From NCBI GenBank assembly GCA_025351985.1, contig JANXUW010000225.1:1-7109 (forward strand): a stretch of DNA of 7,109 nt, in the 5' to 3' direction. Of the stretch, positions 1 through 6,197 are shown one piece after another. The notes beneath the pieces were generated by a model. That model saw nothing but the letters and a program-made list of their open reading frames with translations, was not told the origin of the DNA and made no database searches. The translations under genes were made by a program, and so were the position numbers. Numbering within the stretch: the stretch's first letter is position 1; each line of letters begins with the position of its first letter. Source of the stretch: Pseudolysobacter sp. (GTDB lineage: Bacteria > Pseudomonadota > Gammaproteobacteria > Xanthomonadales > Rhodanobacteraceae).

Positions 1-63
1 GTTGACGCCCTGATGAAACTCGATCTGGCGGCCGGCGTCGACGTTCAGATCAAATTGTACTAA
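1..63 (+). CDS. rpsJ: 30S ribosomal protein S10, 3' end only
   Basis: The window opens inside a gene whose last 20 codons ([12 protein letters not shown], then VDVQIKLY) and TAA stop match the C-terminus of bacterial S10, which in E. coli ends [20 protein letters not shown]. S10 is a protein of the 30S head and, as NusE, also joins NusB in transcription antitermination. The 5' part, the operon promoter and any leader that L4 might control lie upstream of the window and cannot be judged. Being directly upstream of rplC fits the standard S10 operon. The fragment is short, but motif and context together make the identification firm. Confidence 0.93.
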   Translation, partial: [20 protein letters not shown]

Positions 64-99
64 GCAGCAGATATAACAAAAGTATATTAGGACACGACG

Positions 100-741
100 A
101 TGAGTATCGGGTTAGTAGGCCGCAAATGCGGCATGACACGAATCTTCACTGAAGCTGGTGAATCGATTCCCGTAACGCTGATTGAAGCGACGCCGAATCG
201 TATTACCCAGGTGAAGACCGTGGAAATCGACGGTTATACGGCAGTGCAGGTTGCGGTTGGCAAAAAGCGCGCCGCCTTGATCAACAAGCCGAACGCCGGG
301 CACCACGCCAAGGCCAAGGTCGAAGCAGGTCGCGGTCTTTGGGAGTTCCGCGTTGACGTCGCCGAAGTCGGCAAGTTCAACGTTGGCGGCGAACTGAAAG
401 TTGATGAAGTTTTCACGATCGGCCAGATAGTCGACGTTGCCGGTGTCACCAAGGGCAAGGGCTTTCAGGGCACGATCAAGCGCTGGAACTTCACCATGGG
501 CGACGCCACCCACGGTAACTCGTTGTCGCATCGTGCGCCGGGTTCGATTGGTCAGCGTCAAACTCCAGGTCGTGTGTTTCCGGGCAAGAAGATGGCCGGT
601 CACATGGGTGCAGAAAATCAAACGGTCCAGAATCTGGTCGTGGTCAAGATCGACGCCGAGCGTCACCTGATCGCGATTCGTGGTGCGGTTCCGGGTGCGA
701 CGAATGGTGATGTCATCATCCGTCCAGCGTCGAAAGGTTAA
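100..741 (+). CDS. rplC: 50S ribosomal protein L3
   Basis: The 213-residue product is full length (E. coli L3 is 209) and aligns throughout with L3. L3 is an early-assembly protein that binds the 3' region of 23S rRNA and sends an extended loop toward the peptidyl-transferase centre. Visible hallmarks are [16 protein letters not shown] at the start, GRGLWEFR at 78-85, [14 protein letters not shown] at 118-131 and the loop [14 protein letters not shown] at 144-157. Gln154 corresponds to E. coli Gln150, the known substrate of the methyltransferase PrmB, so the modification site is retained. The ATG at 100 is chosen because AGGA at 89-92 lies seven bases ahead and the protein begins as the family does. 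The 36-base gap after rpsJ shows no terminator, so co-transcription is likely. Confidence 0.98.
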   Translation: MSIGLVGRKCGMTRIFTEAGESIPVTLIEATPNRITQVKTVEIDGYTAVQVAVGKKRAALINKPNAGHHAKAKVEAGRGLWEFRVDVAEVGKFNVGGELKVDEVFTIGQIVDVAGVTKGKGFQGTIKRWNFTMGDATHGNSLSHRAPGSIGQRQTPGRVFPGKKMAGHMGAENQTVQNLVVVKIDAERHLIAIRGAVPGATNGDVIIRPASKG

Positions 742-753
742 AGGAGCCGCATC

Positions 754-1359
754 ATGGAATTGCAAGTAGTCGGTGCGAAAGAACCTCTGTCGGTTTCCGA
801 CACGGTGTTTGATCGCGAATTCAGCGGAAGTTTGGTGCATCAGGTTGTCGTCGCGTACCGCAATGCGGGTCGTTCGGGTACCAAGGCGCAGAAAACCCGT
901 TCGGAAGTTCGCGGTACCACCAAGAAATTCAAGAAGCAGAAAGGCGGCGGTGCACGTCACGGCGATTACCGCGCTCCGATCTTCGTCGGTGGTGGTGTGA
1001 CGTTTGCAGCGAAGCCTCGCAGCTTTGCGCAGAAGGTCAACAAGAAGATGTTCCGCGGTGCAGTGCAGGCGATCTTGTCCGAGCTGAACCGTCAGGGGCG
1101 CCTGAAAGTGGTCACGGCTTTTGATATCACCGAAGCCAAGACCCAGCATCTGCTCGGCAAGCTCAAGGATCTCGATCTGGGCAAGAAAGTGTTGCTGGTC
1201 ACCGAAGATGTGAATCAGAACATTTATCTCGCTGCACGCAATCTGCCGTATATCGCGGTGTGCGATGTGTCCGCGCTGGATCCAGTCAGTCTGGTTGATG
1301 CCGATCACGTCGTCGTGACCGTCGAGTCGATCAAGAAAATCGAGGAGTGGCTGGCATGA
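754..1359 (+). CDS. rplD: 50S ribosomal protein L4
   Basis: The 201-residue protein has exactly the E. coli L4 length. L4 binds domain I of 23S rRNA and its long loop lines the peptide exit tunnel near the macrolide site. In E. coli it also represses its own operon through the rpsJ leader, which is outside this window. Visible features are [14 protein letters not shown] (27-40), the basic loop with [11 protein letters not shown] (42-52) and [11 protein letters not shown] (60-70), [13 protein letters not shown] (79-91) and [11 protein letters not shown] (93-103). The loop tip differs from the E. coli RQKGTGRARSG form and appears one residue shorter, a form I associate with xanthomonads. AAGGAG at 741-746, overlapping the rplC stop, sits seven bases before the ATG. 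The gene ends within the start of rplW. Confidence 0.98.
   Translation: MELQVVGAKEPLSVSDTVFDREFSGSLVHQVVVAYRNAGRSGTKAQKTRSEVRGTTKKFKKQKGGGARHGDYRAPIFVGGGVTFAAKPRSFAQKVNKKMFRGAVQAILSELNRQGRLKVVTAFDITEAKTQHLLGKLKDLDLGKKVLLVTEDVNQNIYLAARNLPYIAVCDVSALDPVSLVDADHVVVTVESIKKIEEWLA
1342..1347 (+). promoter_or_regulatory. Ribosome binding site of rplW, inside rplD
   Basis: GAGGAG lies within the last codons of rplD, eight bases before the ATG at 1356. It decides the rplW start: an in-frame GTG at 1347 would overlap this site and add three residues (MAG) not expected in L23, so 1356 is preferred. Confidence 0.75.
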
Positions 1360-1649
1360 GCACCGAACATTTGTTGAATATCCTGCGTGCTCCGCATATC
1401 TCTGAAAAGAGTGCGCGTCTGCAGGAAAGTAACTCCTACGTTTTTGAAGTTGCGTCCACCGCTACCAAGGCTGATGTCAAAGCCGCCGTTGAAGAGCTTT
1501 TCAGCGTCAAGGTGAAAGCCGTAAACGTGGTCAACGTCAAAGGCAAGACCAAGCCGTTTCGTAATCGTACCGGTCGCCGTAGCGACTGGCGCAAAGCCTA
1601 TGTGAGTCTGCTCGATGGCCAAACCATCGACGTGACCGCAAAGGCATAA
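1356..1649 (+). CDS. rplW: 50S ribosomal protein L23
   Basis: The 97-residue product matches L23 (100 in E. coli). It sits at the mouth of the exit tunnel, where it docks trigger factor and the signal recognition particle. Motifs seen are [13 protein letters not shown] (6-18), [13 protein letters not shown] (37-49) and [11 protein letters not shown] (73-83). Glu17 in HISEK corresponds to E. coli Glu18, the residue known for trigger-factor contact. The ATG at 1356 overlaps the rplD stop (ATGA), implying translational coupling, with its Shine-Dalgarno at 1342-1347. An upstream in-frame GTG at 1347 is a less likely start. The gene is followed by a 13-base gap to rplB. Confidence 0.97.
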   Translation: MSTEHLLNILRAPHISEKSARLQESNSYVFEVASTATKADVKAAVEELFSVKVKAVNVVNVKGKTKPFRNRTGRRSDWRKAYVSLLDGQTIDVTAKA

Positions 1650-1662
1650 GGTGGGATAACCC

Positions 1663-2487
1663 ATGGCATTGATGACAGTAAAACCAACGTCTCCTGGACG
1701 CCGCTCGATGGTTCGAGTGGTAACGCCGGGGCTGCACAAAGGCAAGCCGCATGCGGCTCTTGTCGAGTCGCAGAGCAAGACCGGCGGCCGTAACCATTAC
1801 GGACGCATCACCACTCGTCATAAAGGTGGTGGTCACAAACAGCATTACCGCATCATCGATTTCAAGCGCGACAAAGAAGGCATCGCCTGCAAGGTCGAGC
1901 GGATTGAATACGATCCCAACCGTACCGCGCATATCGCGTTGCTGTTGTATGTCGATGGCGAGCGTCGTTACATCATCGCGCCGAAGGGCGTGGCAATCGG
2001 TGACCAGCTCATGGCCGGTCGCGATGCGCCGATCAAACCGGGTAACACCTTGCCGCTGCGCAACGTGCCGATCGGTTCGACCGTGCATTGCATCGAGATG
2101 AAGCCTGGCAAGGGTGCGCAGATTGCGCGCAGTGCCGGTGCTTCGGCTCAGCTGATTGCTCGTGAACAAGGTTATGCCACGCTGCGTCTGCGTTCTGGCG
2201 AAACCCGCAAAGTGCCGGCCGAGTGCCACGCTACGCTGGGTGAAGTCGGCAATTCGGAGCACAGTCTGCGCAAGATCGGCAAGGCCGGCGCCAAGCGTTG
2301 GTTGGGTATTCGACCGACCGTTCGCGGTGTGGTGATGAACCCGGTCGACCATCCGCATGGTGGTGGTGAAGGCAAGACCTCGGGCGGTCGTCATCCGGTC
2401 AGTCCGTGGGGCCAGCCGACCAAGGGCTTCAAGACTCGTAACAACAAGCGCACGGAGCAATTCATCGTGCGCCGTAGCAAGAAGTAA
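1663..2487 (+). CDS. rplB: 50S ribosomal protein L2
   Basis: The 274-residue product (273 in E. coli) aligns end to end with L2. L2 is a primary 23S rRNA binder needed for subunit association and peptidyl-transferase assembly. Landmarks are KPTSPGRRS (7-15), [14 protein letters not shown] (47-60), FKRDKEG (67-73), EYDPNR (82-87), [11 protein letters not shown] (99-109) and the C-terminal [13 protein letters not shown] (225-237). His230, counting the initiator Met, is equivalent to the conserved E. coli His229 implicated in peptidyl transfer. The ATG at 1663 follows AAGGTGGGA at 1648-1656, which begins in the rplW stop codon. A second ATG at 1672 would remove the conserved N-terminus and is less likely. 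Nothing departs from the family. Confidence 0.99.
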   Translation: MALMTVKPTSPGRRSMVRVVTPGLHKGKPHAALVESQSKTGGRNHYGRITTRHKGGGHKQHYRIIDFKRDKEGIACKVERIEYDPNRTAHIALLLYVDGERRYIIAPKGVAIGDQLMAGRDAPIKPGNTLPLRNVPIGSTVHCIEMKPGKGAQIARSAGASAQLIAREQGYATLRLRSGETRKVPAECHATLGEVGNSEHSLRKIGKAGAKRWLGIRPTVRGVVMNPVDHPHGGGEGKTSGGRHPVSPWGQPTKGFKTRNNKRTEQFIVRRSKK

Positions 2488-2500
2488 TCAGGAATAGACC

Positions 2501-2776
2501 ATGGCGCGTTCTCTGAAAAAAGGCCCGTTTGTCGACCTGCACCTTCTCAAGAAGGTCGAGGCGGCGGTAGCCACCAATAACAAGCGTCCGATCAAGACCT
2601 GGTCGCGACGTTCCATGATCCTGCCGGAAATGGTAGGCCTCACGCTCGCCGTGCATAACGGTCGTCAGCACGTTCCTGTGCTGGTGAACGAGAACATGGT
2701 CGGCCACAAACTCGGTGAGTTCGCCGTGACCCGTACGTTCAAGGGTCACTCCGGCGACAAGAAAACCAGTAAGTAA
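2501..2776 (+). CDS. rpsS: 30S ribosomal protein S19
   Basis: The 91-residue product (92 in E. coli) is a typical S19, a protein of the 30S head that pairs with S13 close to the A-site tRNA. Near-invariant segments are [12 protein letters not shown] (1-12), TWSRRS (33-38), [10 protein letters not shown] (51-60) and [15 protein letters not shown] (66-80). The ATG at 2501 has AGGAA at 2490-2494 six bases ahead. The rplB-rpsS gap is 13 bases, and the stop lies ten bases before the preferred rplV start. The C-terminal KKTSK is slightly shorter than in E. coli, within the normal variation of that tail. Confidence 0.98.
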   Translation: MARSLKKGPFVDLHLLKKVEAAVATNNKRPIKTWSRRSMILPEMVGLTLAVHNGRQHVPVLVNENMVGHKLGEFAVTRTFKGHSGDKKTSK

Positions 2777-2780
2777 GGGG
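2776..2780 (+). promoter_or_regulatory. Ribosome binding site that sets the rplV start
   Basis: AGGGG begins in the last base of the rpsS stop codon. It abuts an in-frame ATG at 2781 with no spacing, too close for normal initiation, but stands six bases before the ATG at 2787. The second ATG is therefore taken as the start of L22. Confidence 0.7.
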
Positions 2781-2786
2781 ATGACC

Positions 2787-3116
2787 ATGGAAGCAAAAGC
2801 GATTTTACGTAGTGCTCGCATTTCAGCGCAGAAAGTGCGTCTGGTTTGCGATCAGGTTCGTGGCATGCCCGTTGGACATGCAACCAACCTGTTGACCTTC
2901 AGCAACAAGAAGGCAGCGCACCTCATCAAGAAACTGCTGTTGTCGGCGATCGCAAATGCCGAGAACAACCAGGGCGCTGATGTGGATGAATTGAAGGTGT
3001 CGAAGATCTTTGTTGATGAAGGTCCGACCATGAAGCGCATGCATGCTCGCGCCAAAGGCCGCGGTGCACGCATCTTGAAGCGTAGCAGCCACATTACTGT
3101 GGTCGTAGGTAGCTAA
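2787..3116 (+). CDS. rplV: 50S ribosomal protein L22
   Basis: The 109-residue product (110 in E. coli) is L22, which binds all domains of 23S rRNA and whose long beta-hairpin forms part of the exit-tunnel constriction opposite L4. The globular part shows [14 protein letters not shown] (13-26), [23 protein letters not shown] (39-61) and the signature [24 protein letters not shown] (73-96). The hairpin tip around [10 protein letters not shown] is intact, with no deletion of the kind linked to macrolide resistance. Two in-frame ATGs exist. 2787 is preferred because AGGGG at 2776-2780 is correctly spaced for it; starting at 2781 would add only Met-Thr. The stop overlaps the Shine-Dalgarno of rpsC. 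Confidence 0.97.
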   Translation: MEAKAILRSARISAQKVRLVCDQVRGMPVGHATNLLTFSNKKAAHLIKKLLLSAIANAENNQGADVDELKVSKIFVDEGPTMKRMHARAKGRGARILKRSSHITVVVGS

Positions 3117-3127
3117 GGAAACGAACG

Positions 3128-3853
3128 ATGGGTCATAAAGTTCATCCAACCGGAATTCGCCTTGGCATCTCCAAGGATTGGAACTCCAAATGGTTCGCCA
3201 ACAAGGCCGACTACGCCAAGTATCTTGCCGCCGATCTTCGCGTGCGCGAGTTGCTGCGCAAGAAGTTGGCTCAGGCGGGTATTTCCAAGATTCTGATCGA
3301 GCGTCCGGCCAAGACTGCCCGCATCACCATCCACACGGCGCGTCCGGGTGTGGTGATCGGCAAGAAAGGCGAGGACATCGAGAAGCTGCGCAAGGAAGTC
3401 TCGGCGGTGATGGGCGTTCCCGCTCACATCAACGTGGCCGAAGTGCGCAAGCCCGAGCTTGATGCACAGCTGGTTGCCGAGTCGATCGCGCAGCAGCTGG
3501 AGCGACGCATCATGTTCCGTCGCGCAATGAAGCGTGCCGTGACGAATGCGATGCGCATCGGCGCTTTGGGCATCAAAGTCAATGTGGGTGGTCGTTTGAA
3601 CGGTGCGGAAATCGCACGTTCCGAATGGTACCGCGAAGGTCGCGTTCCGCTGCATACGCTGCGTGCGGATATCGACTACGGCACCGCCGAAGCGAAAACC
3701 ACGTACGGCATCATCGGCATCAAGGTGTGGATCTACAAGGGCGAGATTTTCGACCTGCACGCCGCCAGTGTCGCCGAAGCGAAATCCGATCAGCGTGATA
3801 CGCACCAGCGCGAGCCGCGTGAACCACGCGAACATCGTCAAGGCGCGAAGTAG
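3128..3853 (+). CDS. rpsC: 30S ribosomal protein S3
   Basis: The 241-residue product (233 in E. coli) is S3, which forms part of the mRNA entry channel on the 30S head. It has the S3 N-terminus [14 protein letters not shown], a type II KH domain with the GKKG loop at 78-81, and the C-terminal domain with [20 protein letters not shown] (160-179) and [16 protein letters not shown] (191-206). Arg131, Arg132 and Lys135 match the E. coli basic cluster assigned to ribosomal mRNA helicase activity. After about residue 211 the family ends and a charged tail begins, including three REP/REP/REH triplets (228-236). Such tails vary freely among lineages. AAGGAA at 3115-3120 lies seven bases before the ATG. 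Confidence 0.98.
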   Translation: MGHKVHPTGIRLGISKDWNSKWFANKADYAKYLAADLRVRELLRKKLAQAGISKILIERPAKTARITIHTARPGVVIGKKGEDIEKLRKEVSAVMGVPAHINVAEVRKPELDAQLVAESIAQQLERRIMFRRAMKRAVTNAMRIGALGIKVNVGGRLNGAEIARSEWYREGRVPLHTLRADIDYGTAEAKTTYGIIGIKVWIYKGEIFDLHAASVAEAKSDQRDTHQREPREPREHRQGAK

Positions 3854-3864
3854 GAGTTTGAGTC

Positions 3865-4278
3865 ATGTTGCAACCTAATCGCACCAAATATCGCAAGATG
3901 CACAAAGGCCGCAACCACGGTCTGAGTTATGTTGCCAACAAGGTGAGCTTCGGCGAGTATGGCCTCAAGGCCATCACGCACGGACACATCACCGCACGTC
4001 AGATCGAAGCCGCACGCCGATGCGTGACGCGTTTCGTCAAGCGCGGCGGCAAGCTCTGGATTCGCGTTTTCCCGGACAAGCCGATCAGCCGCAAGCCGAT
4101 CGAAGTGCGTATGGGTAACGGCAAGGGTAGTGTGGAATTTTGGGTGGCAGTGATCCAGCCGGGTCGCATGCTGTATGAAATCGAAGGCGTTGACGAAAGC
4201 AGCGCGCGCGAGGCATTCCGCCTGGCCGCCGCCAAGCTTTCGGTGCAGACGCAGTTTGTTAGCCGAACGGTGCTGTGA
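3865..4278 (+). CDS. rplP: 50S ribosomal protein L16
   Basis: The 137-residue product (136 in E. coli) is L16, a late-assembly protein between the central protuberance and the peptidyl-transferase region, near A-site tRNA. Motifs include [16 protein letters not shown] (1-16), [10 protein letters not shown] (43-52), [13 protein letters not shown] (63-75) and VRMGNGKG (81-88). Arg82 corresponds to E. coli Arg81, the residue hydroxylated by the oxygenase RoxA (YcfD). Whether that enzyme exists here is unknown. One residue is added between 20 and 28 relative to E. coli. The ATG at 3865 has AGGAG at 3852-3856, which begins inside the TAG stop of rpsC. The TGA stop overlaps the rpmC start. Confidence 0.98.
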   Translation: MLQPNRTKYRKMHKGRNHGLSYVANKVSFGEYGLKAITHGHITARQIEAARRCVTRFVKRGGKLWIRVFPDKPISRKPIEVRMGNGKGSVEFWVAVIQPGRMLYEIEGVDESSAREAFRLAAAKLSVQTQFVSRTVL

Positions 4279-4478
4279 TGGAATTCAAAGAACTTAGCAA
4301 GAAATCTGCTGCAGATCTCAACACGCATCTTCTCGACTTGCGTAAAGAGCAGTTCAATCTGCGCATGCAACGCGGTGCCGGACAACAGACGCAGACGCAC
4401 CAGTTCAAGCGCGTCCGGCGCGAGATTGCACAGATCAAGACGCTGCTCGTATCCGCGACAGCAGTTGACAAGAAATAA
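4278..4478 (+). CDS. rpmC: 50S ribosomal protein L29
   Basis: The 66-residue product (63 in E. coli) is L29, a small two-helix protein beside L23 at the tunnel exit. It shows [22 protein letters not shown] (4-25), FNLRMQ (26-31) and the family signature [14 protein letters not shown] (44-57). The start is placed at the ATG whose A is the last base of the rplP stop (TGATG). An in-frame GTG three bases earlier is possible but would make a Met-Met start. No clear Shine-Dalgarno is visible ahead of it, so translation most likely depends on ribosomes finishing rplP. The C-terminal tail after 58 is a few residues longer than in E. coli. Confidence 0.95.
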   Translation: MEFKELSKKSAADLNTHLLDLRKEQFNLRMQRGAGQQTQTHQFKRVRREIAQIKTLLVSATAVDKK

Positions 4479-4489
4479 GGCGATTCGTG

Positions 4490-4753
4490 ATGAGTGATAA
4501 TCAGAAAGCACTGCACACGGTCGAAGGCCGCGTAGTCAGCAACAAGATGCAGAAGACCGTGACGGTGCTGCTCGAACGCCAGGTGCAGCACAAGCTGTAC
4601 GGCAAGATCATCCGTCGCTCGACCAAGGTGCACGCCCACGATGAAAAAGGTGAGTGCCATGAAGGTGACGTCGTGCGCATCGCTGAATGTGCACCGTTGT
4701 CCAAAACCAAGAACTGGCGCGTGGTTGAAATACTCACGCGCGCCGCGCAGTAA
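4490..4753 (+). CDS. rpsQ: 30S ribosomal protein S17
   Basis: The 87-residue product (84 in E. coli) is S17, an OB-fold primary binder of the 5' domain of 16S rRNA. Recognised by [16 protein letters not shown] (11-26), [17 protein letters not shown] (36-52) and [18 protein letters not shown] (59-76). At residue 68 the motif has Ala where E. coli has Arg (ECRPLS). I recall the Ala form from xanthomonads, so it looks like a lineage trait and not damage. The ATG at 4490 has AAGG at 4477-4480 nine bases ahead. The in-frame GTG at 4487 would only add a Met and is less likely. This is the last gene of the classical S10 operon. Confidence 0.97.
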   Translation: MSDNQKALHTVEGRVVSNKMQKTVTVLLERQVQHKLYGKIIRRSTKVHAHDEKGECHEGDVVRIAECAPLSKTKNWRVVEILTRAAQ

Positions 4754-4781
4754 CCGCTGGCTTGATATTTAGGAGTTTGCC
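4754..4781 (+). other. S10/spc operon junction
   Basis: Only 28 bases separate rpsQ from rplN, where E. coli has a much longer gap with the spc promoter. The stretch is AT-richer than the flanking genes and ends with the rplN Shine-Dalgarno AGGAG (4771-4775). I see no inverted repeat with a T-run and no credible promoter. The S10 and spc genes are therefore probably read through as one transcript here. Confidence 0.6.
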
Positions 4782-5150
4782 ATGATTCAAATGCAGACCA
4801 CATTGGCCGCAGCGGATAATAGCGGTGCGCGAGAACTGATGTGCATCAAGGTGCTCGGCGGTTCCAAGCGTCGTTACGCCCACATTGGCGACATCATCAA
4901 GGTGTCGATCAAAGAAGCCATTCCGCGCGGCAAGGTAAAGAAAGGCGAAGTGTACGACGCCGTTGTTGTGCGTACTCGCAAAGGCGTTCGTCGTCCGGAC
5001 GGATCGTTGATCCGCTTCGATGGCAATGCCGCCGTATTGCTGAACAACAAACTTGAGCCGATCGGCACACGTATTTTTGGACCGGTAACGCGCGAATTAC
5101 GTACCGAGAAGTTCATGAAGATCGTCTCGCTCGCGCCAGAAGTATTGTAA
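4782..5150 (+). CDS. rplN: 50S ribosomal protein L14
   Basis: The 122-residue product (123 in E. coli) is L14, a beta-barrel on the 30S-facing side of the large subunit that contacts L19 and is the docking site of the silencing factor RsfS. Highly conserved blocks are [22 protein letters not shown] (11-32), [23 protein letters not shown] (46-68), [19 protein letters not shown] (71-89) and [15 protein letters not shown] (93-107). AGGAG at 4771-4775 lies six bases before the ATG. In E. coli this gene opens the spc operon. Here it follows rpsQ closely and is instead separated from rplX by an unusually long non-coding spacer. Confidence 0.98.
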   Translation: MIQMQTTLAAADNSGARELMCIKVLGGSKRRYAHIGDIIKVSIKEAIPRGKVKKGEVYDAVVVRTRKGVRRPDGSLIRFDGNAAVLLNNKLEPIGTRIFGPVTRELRTEKFMKIVSLAPEVL

Positions 5151-5155
5151 GACCT

Positions 5156-5177
5156 GGGAACAGGGAATTAGGAACCA
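5156..5177 (+). repeat. Degenerate tandem GGGAA-type repeat
   Basis: Three imperfect units follow one another just after rplN: GGGAACA, GGGAATTA and GGAACCA. They are too few and too short to be a formal satellite, but stand out from the surrounding sequence. From memory, GGGAAT-type short repeats are common between genes in Xanthomonadaceae; I could not check this. Confidence 0.45.
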
Positions 5178-5194
5178 GAGCTTAGCTTTTCTGA

Positions 5195-5215
5195 GTCCCC
5201 TTAAGTTAAGGGGGC
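5195..5215 (+). repeat. Inverted repeat (RNA hairpin) in the rplN-rplX spacer
   Basis: CCCCTTAA at 5197-5204 and TTAAGGGG at 5206-5213 are perfect reverse complements around G5205. As RNA they give seven Watson-Crick pairs (5197-5203 with 5207-5213) and an AGU loop, extendable by a U-G wobble (5196/5214) and a G-C pair (5195/5215). No run of T follows on either strand, so it does not look like an intrinsic terminator. It could be an RNA-stability or pausing element, a protein-binding palindrome, or part of a repeat. Confidence 0.7.
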
Positions 5216-5255
5216 GGCGCAAGCCAGGGTTGTGGAAGTATTACCGGACTAACTA

Positions 5256-5277
5256 AGAGCGAAAGTAAACGCGCTCT
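5256..5277 (+). repeat. Short inverted repeat upstream of rplX
   Basis: AGAGCG (5256-5261) and CGCTCT (5272-5277) can form a six-pair stem with a ten-base A-rich loop, ending 21 bases before the preferred rplX ATG. It is weak evidence alone, but is positioned to shape the 5' side of the rplX ribosome-entry region. Confidence 0.4.
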
Positions 5278-5298
5278 ATTGGAAAAGTGAGTTACGTT

Positions 5299-5613
5299 AT
5301 GAACCGTATTCGCAAAGGTGATCAGGTTGTCGTGATTACCGGAAAAAACAAAGGCCAGAAAGGTGAAGTTCTACGCGTGGACGGTGATCGTCTCGTCGTG
5401 CAGAACATCAACCTCATCAAGCGCCACACGAAGCCGAATCCCCAGGCCAACCAGCCGGGCGGTATCGTCGAGCGTGAGGCTTCCATCCACATCTCCAACG
5501 TCATGCTATTCAACTCCGCAGCCAACAAAGGCGAACGCGTGGGTTTCAAGAAGCTCGACGACGGCCGCAAGGTGCGCGTTTTTCGTGCATCGGGCGAAGT
5601 AGTTGACGCGTAA
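5299..5613 (+). CDS. rplX: 50S ribosomal protein L24
   Basis: The 104-residue product has the E. coli L24 length. L24 is an assembly initiator that binds the 5' end of 23S rRNA and stays near the tunnel exit. The KOW motif spans about 5-30 ([20 protein letters not shown]), followed by [12 protein letters not shown] (37-48), [17 protein letters not shown] (52-68) and [17 protein letters not shown] (79-95). The start is the least certain in the window. ATG 5299 gives the family N-terminus MNRIRKGD, but only AGTGA (5286-5290) stands upstream as a weak ribosome site. An in-frame GTG at 5287 would add MSYV and has GGA at 5281-5283 very close. The gene follows the 148-base spacer and leads to rplE after 11 bases. 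Confidence 0.95.
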   Translation: MNRIRKGDQVVVITGKNKGQKGEVLRVDGDRLVVQNINLIKRHTKPNPQANQPGGIVEREASIHISNVMLFNSAANKGERVGFKKLDDGRKVRVFRASGEVVDA

Positions 5614-5624
5614 GGAATATAGTC

Positions 5625-6164
5625 ATGGTACGTCTGGAAAAATTCTACAAAGATGAAGTGGTGCCGAAGCTCATGGAGCGCTTTGGTTATGCCAATATCA
5701 TGCAAGTGCCGCGTATCACCAAGGTCACGCTGAACATGGGCGTGGGCGAAGCGGTCGGCAACAAGAAGGTGCTCGATTTCGCGCTCGCCGACATGGCCAA
5801 GATCGCCGGTCAGAAGCCGGTCTCGACGCTGGCACGCAAATCGATCGCGACCTTCAAGATTCGTGATGGCTGGCCGATCGGTTGCAAGGTCACCTTGCGC
5901 CGCAATCGTATGTACGAGTTCATTGATCGCCTGGTCAACATCGCCTTGCCGCGCGTGCGCGACTTCCGTGGTGTGAATGGTCGTGCGTTTGACGGCCGTG
6001 GCAACTACAATATGGGGATCAAGGAACAGATCATCTTCCCCGAGATCGATTTCGATCAGATCGACGCATTGCGCGGCATGGATATTTCCATCGCCACGAC
6101 CGCAGCGACCGATGAGGAAGCCAAGGCATTGCTGGAAGCCTTCAGTTTCCCTTTCCGCAATTAA
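5625..6164 (+). CDS. rplE: 50S ribosomal protein L5
   Basis: The 179-residue product equals E. coli L5 in length. L5 binds 5S rRNA in the central protuberance with L18 and reaches toward S13 and P-site tRNA. Conserved stretches are [18 protein letters not shown] (26-43), [21 protein letters not shown] (62-82), PIGCKVTLR (84-92), PRVRDFRG (109-116) and [21 protein letters not shown] (122-142), ending FSFPFRN. AAGGAA at 5612-5617 begins in the rplX stop and lies seven bases before the ATG. In E. coli, repressor protein S8 binds the mRNA around this start to control the spc operon. I see no obvious counterpart, only a weak GACG/CGTC pairing (5605-5608 with 5631-5634). Confidence 0.98.
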   Translation: MVRLEKFYKDEVVPKLMERFGYANIMQVPRITKVTLNMGVGEAVGNKKVLDFALADMAKIAGQKPVSTLARKSIATFKIRDGWPIGCKVTLRRNRMYEFIDRLVNIALPRVRDFRGVNGRAFDGRGNYNMGIKEQIIFPEIDFDQIDALRGMDISIATTAATDEEAKALLEAFSFPFRN

Positions 6165-6197
6165 TCACGCACCAATTCGCAACAGGATAAACCGGCT

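Larger units (their letters stand above)
5151..5298 (+). other. 148-base non-coding spacer between rplN and rplX
   Basis: This is the only sizeable non-coding gap in the window. From left to right it holds: degenerate GGGAA-type repeats (5156-5177), an AT-rich stretch, a strong inverted repeat (about 5195-5215), a GGC-GCAA-GCC mini-hairpin with a GNRA-type loop (5216-5225), a weaker inverted repeat AGAGCG/CGCTCT (5256-5261 with 5272-5277), and the approach to rplX. I searched for a coding continuation of rplN, a tRNA and a clear sigma-70 promoter and found none. It could be a small intergenic repeat element, a regulatory leader for the rest of the spc genes, or neutral sequence. Confidence 0.6.

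Noticed and set aside
81..92. TATATT in the rpsJ-rplC gap as a promoter -10
   Set aside because: No matching -35 lies 16-18 bases upstream within rpsJ, and the stretch mainly serves as the spacer and Shine-Dalgarno of rplC.
112..1308. A 398-codon open frame on the minus strand across rplC and rplD
   Set aside because: It lies opposite two unmistakable ribosomal-protein genes, resembles no family I know and has no ribosome site. Codon bias of highly expressed genes often leaves the opposite strand open.
1537..2460. A 307-codon open frame on the minus strand opposite rplB
   Set aside because: Same reasoning: it mirrors the rplW end and the conserved L2 gene, is rich in Arg, Thr and His as antisense shadows are, and has no domain signs.
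4763..4771. Extended -10-like TGATATTTA before rplN
   Set aside because: Only half of the hexamer matches, there is no -35, and a transcript starting from it would leave almost no leader and lack the rplN Shine-Dalgarno.
5152..5161. ACCTGGGAAC is shared with 16S rRNA near helix 21, hinting at an S8-mimic site
   Set aside because: The ten-base match lies beside, not in, the S8-recognised part of helix 21, the opposite strand of the helix is missing, and the stretch is low-complexity. Chance is the simplest explanation.
5195..5215. Intrinsic terminator after rplN
   Set aside because: The stem is strong, but it is followed by GGCGC and not a T-run, and the other strand has no T-run either. Essential spc genes follow on the same strand.
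5230..5255. TTGTGG and TAACTA as a promoter pair in the rplN-rplX spacer
   Set aside because: The spacing is only 14 bases and the second element matches the -10 consensus poorly.
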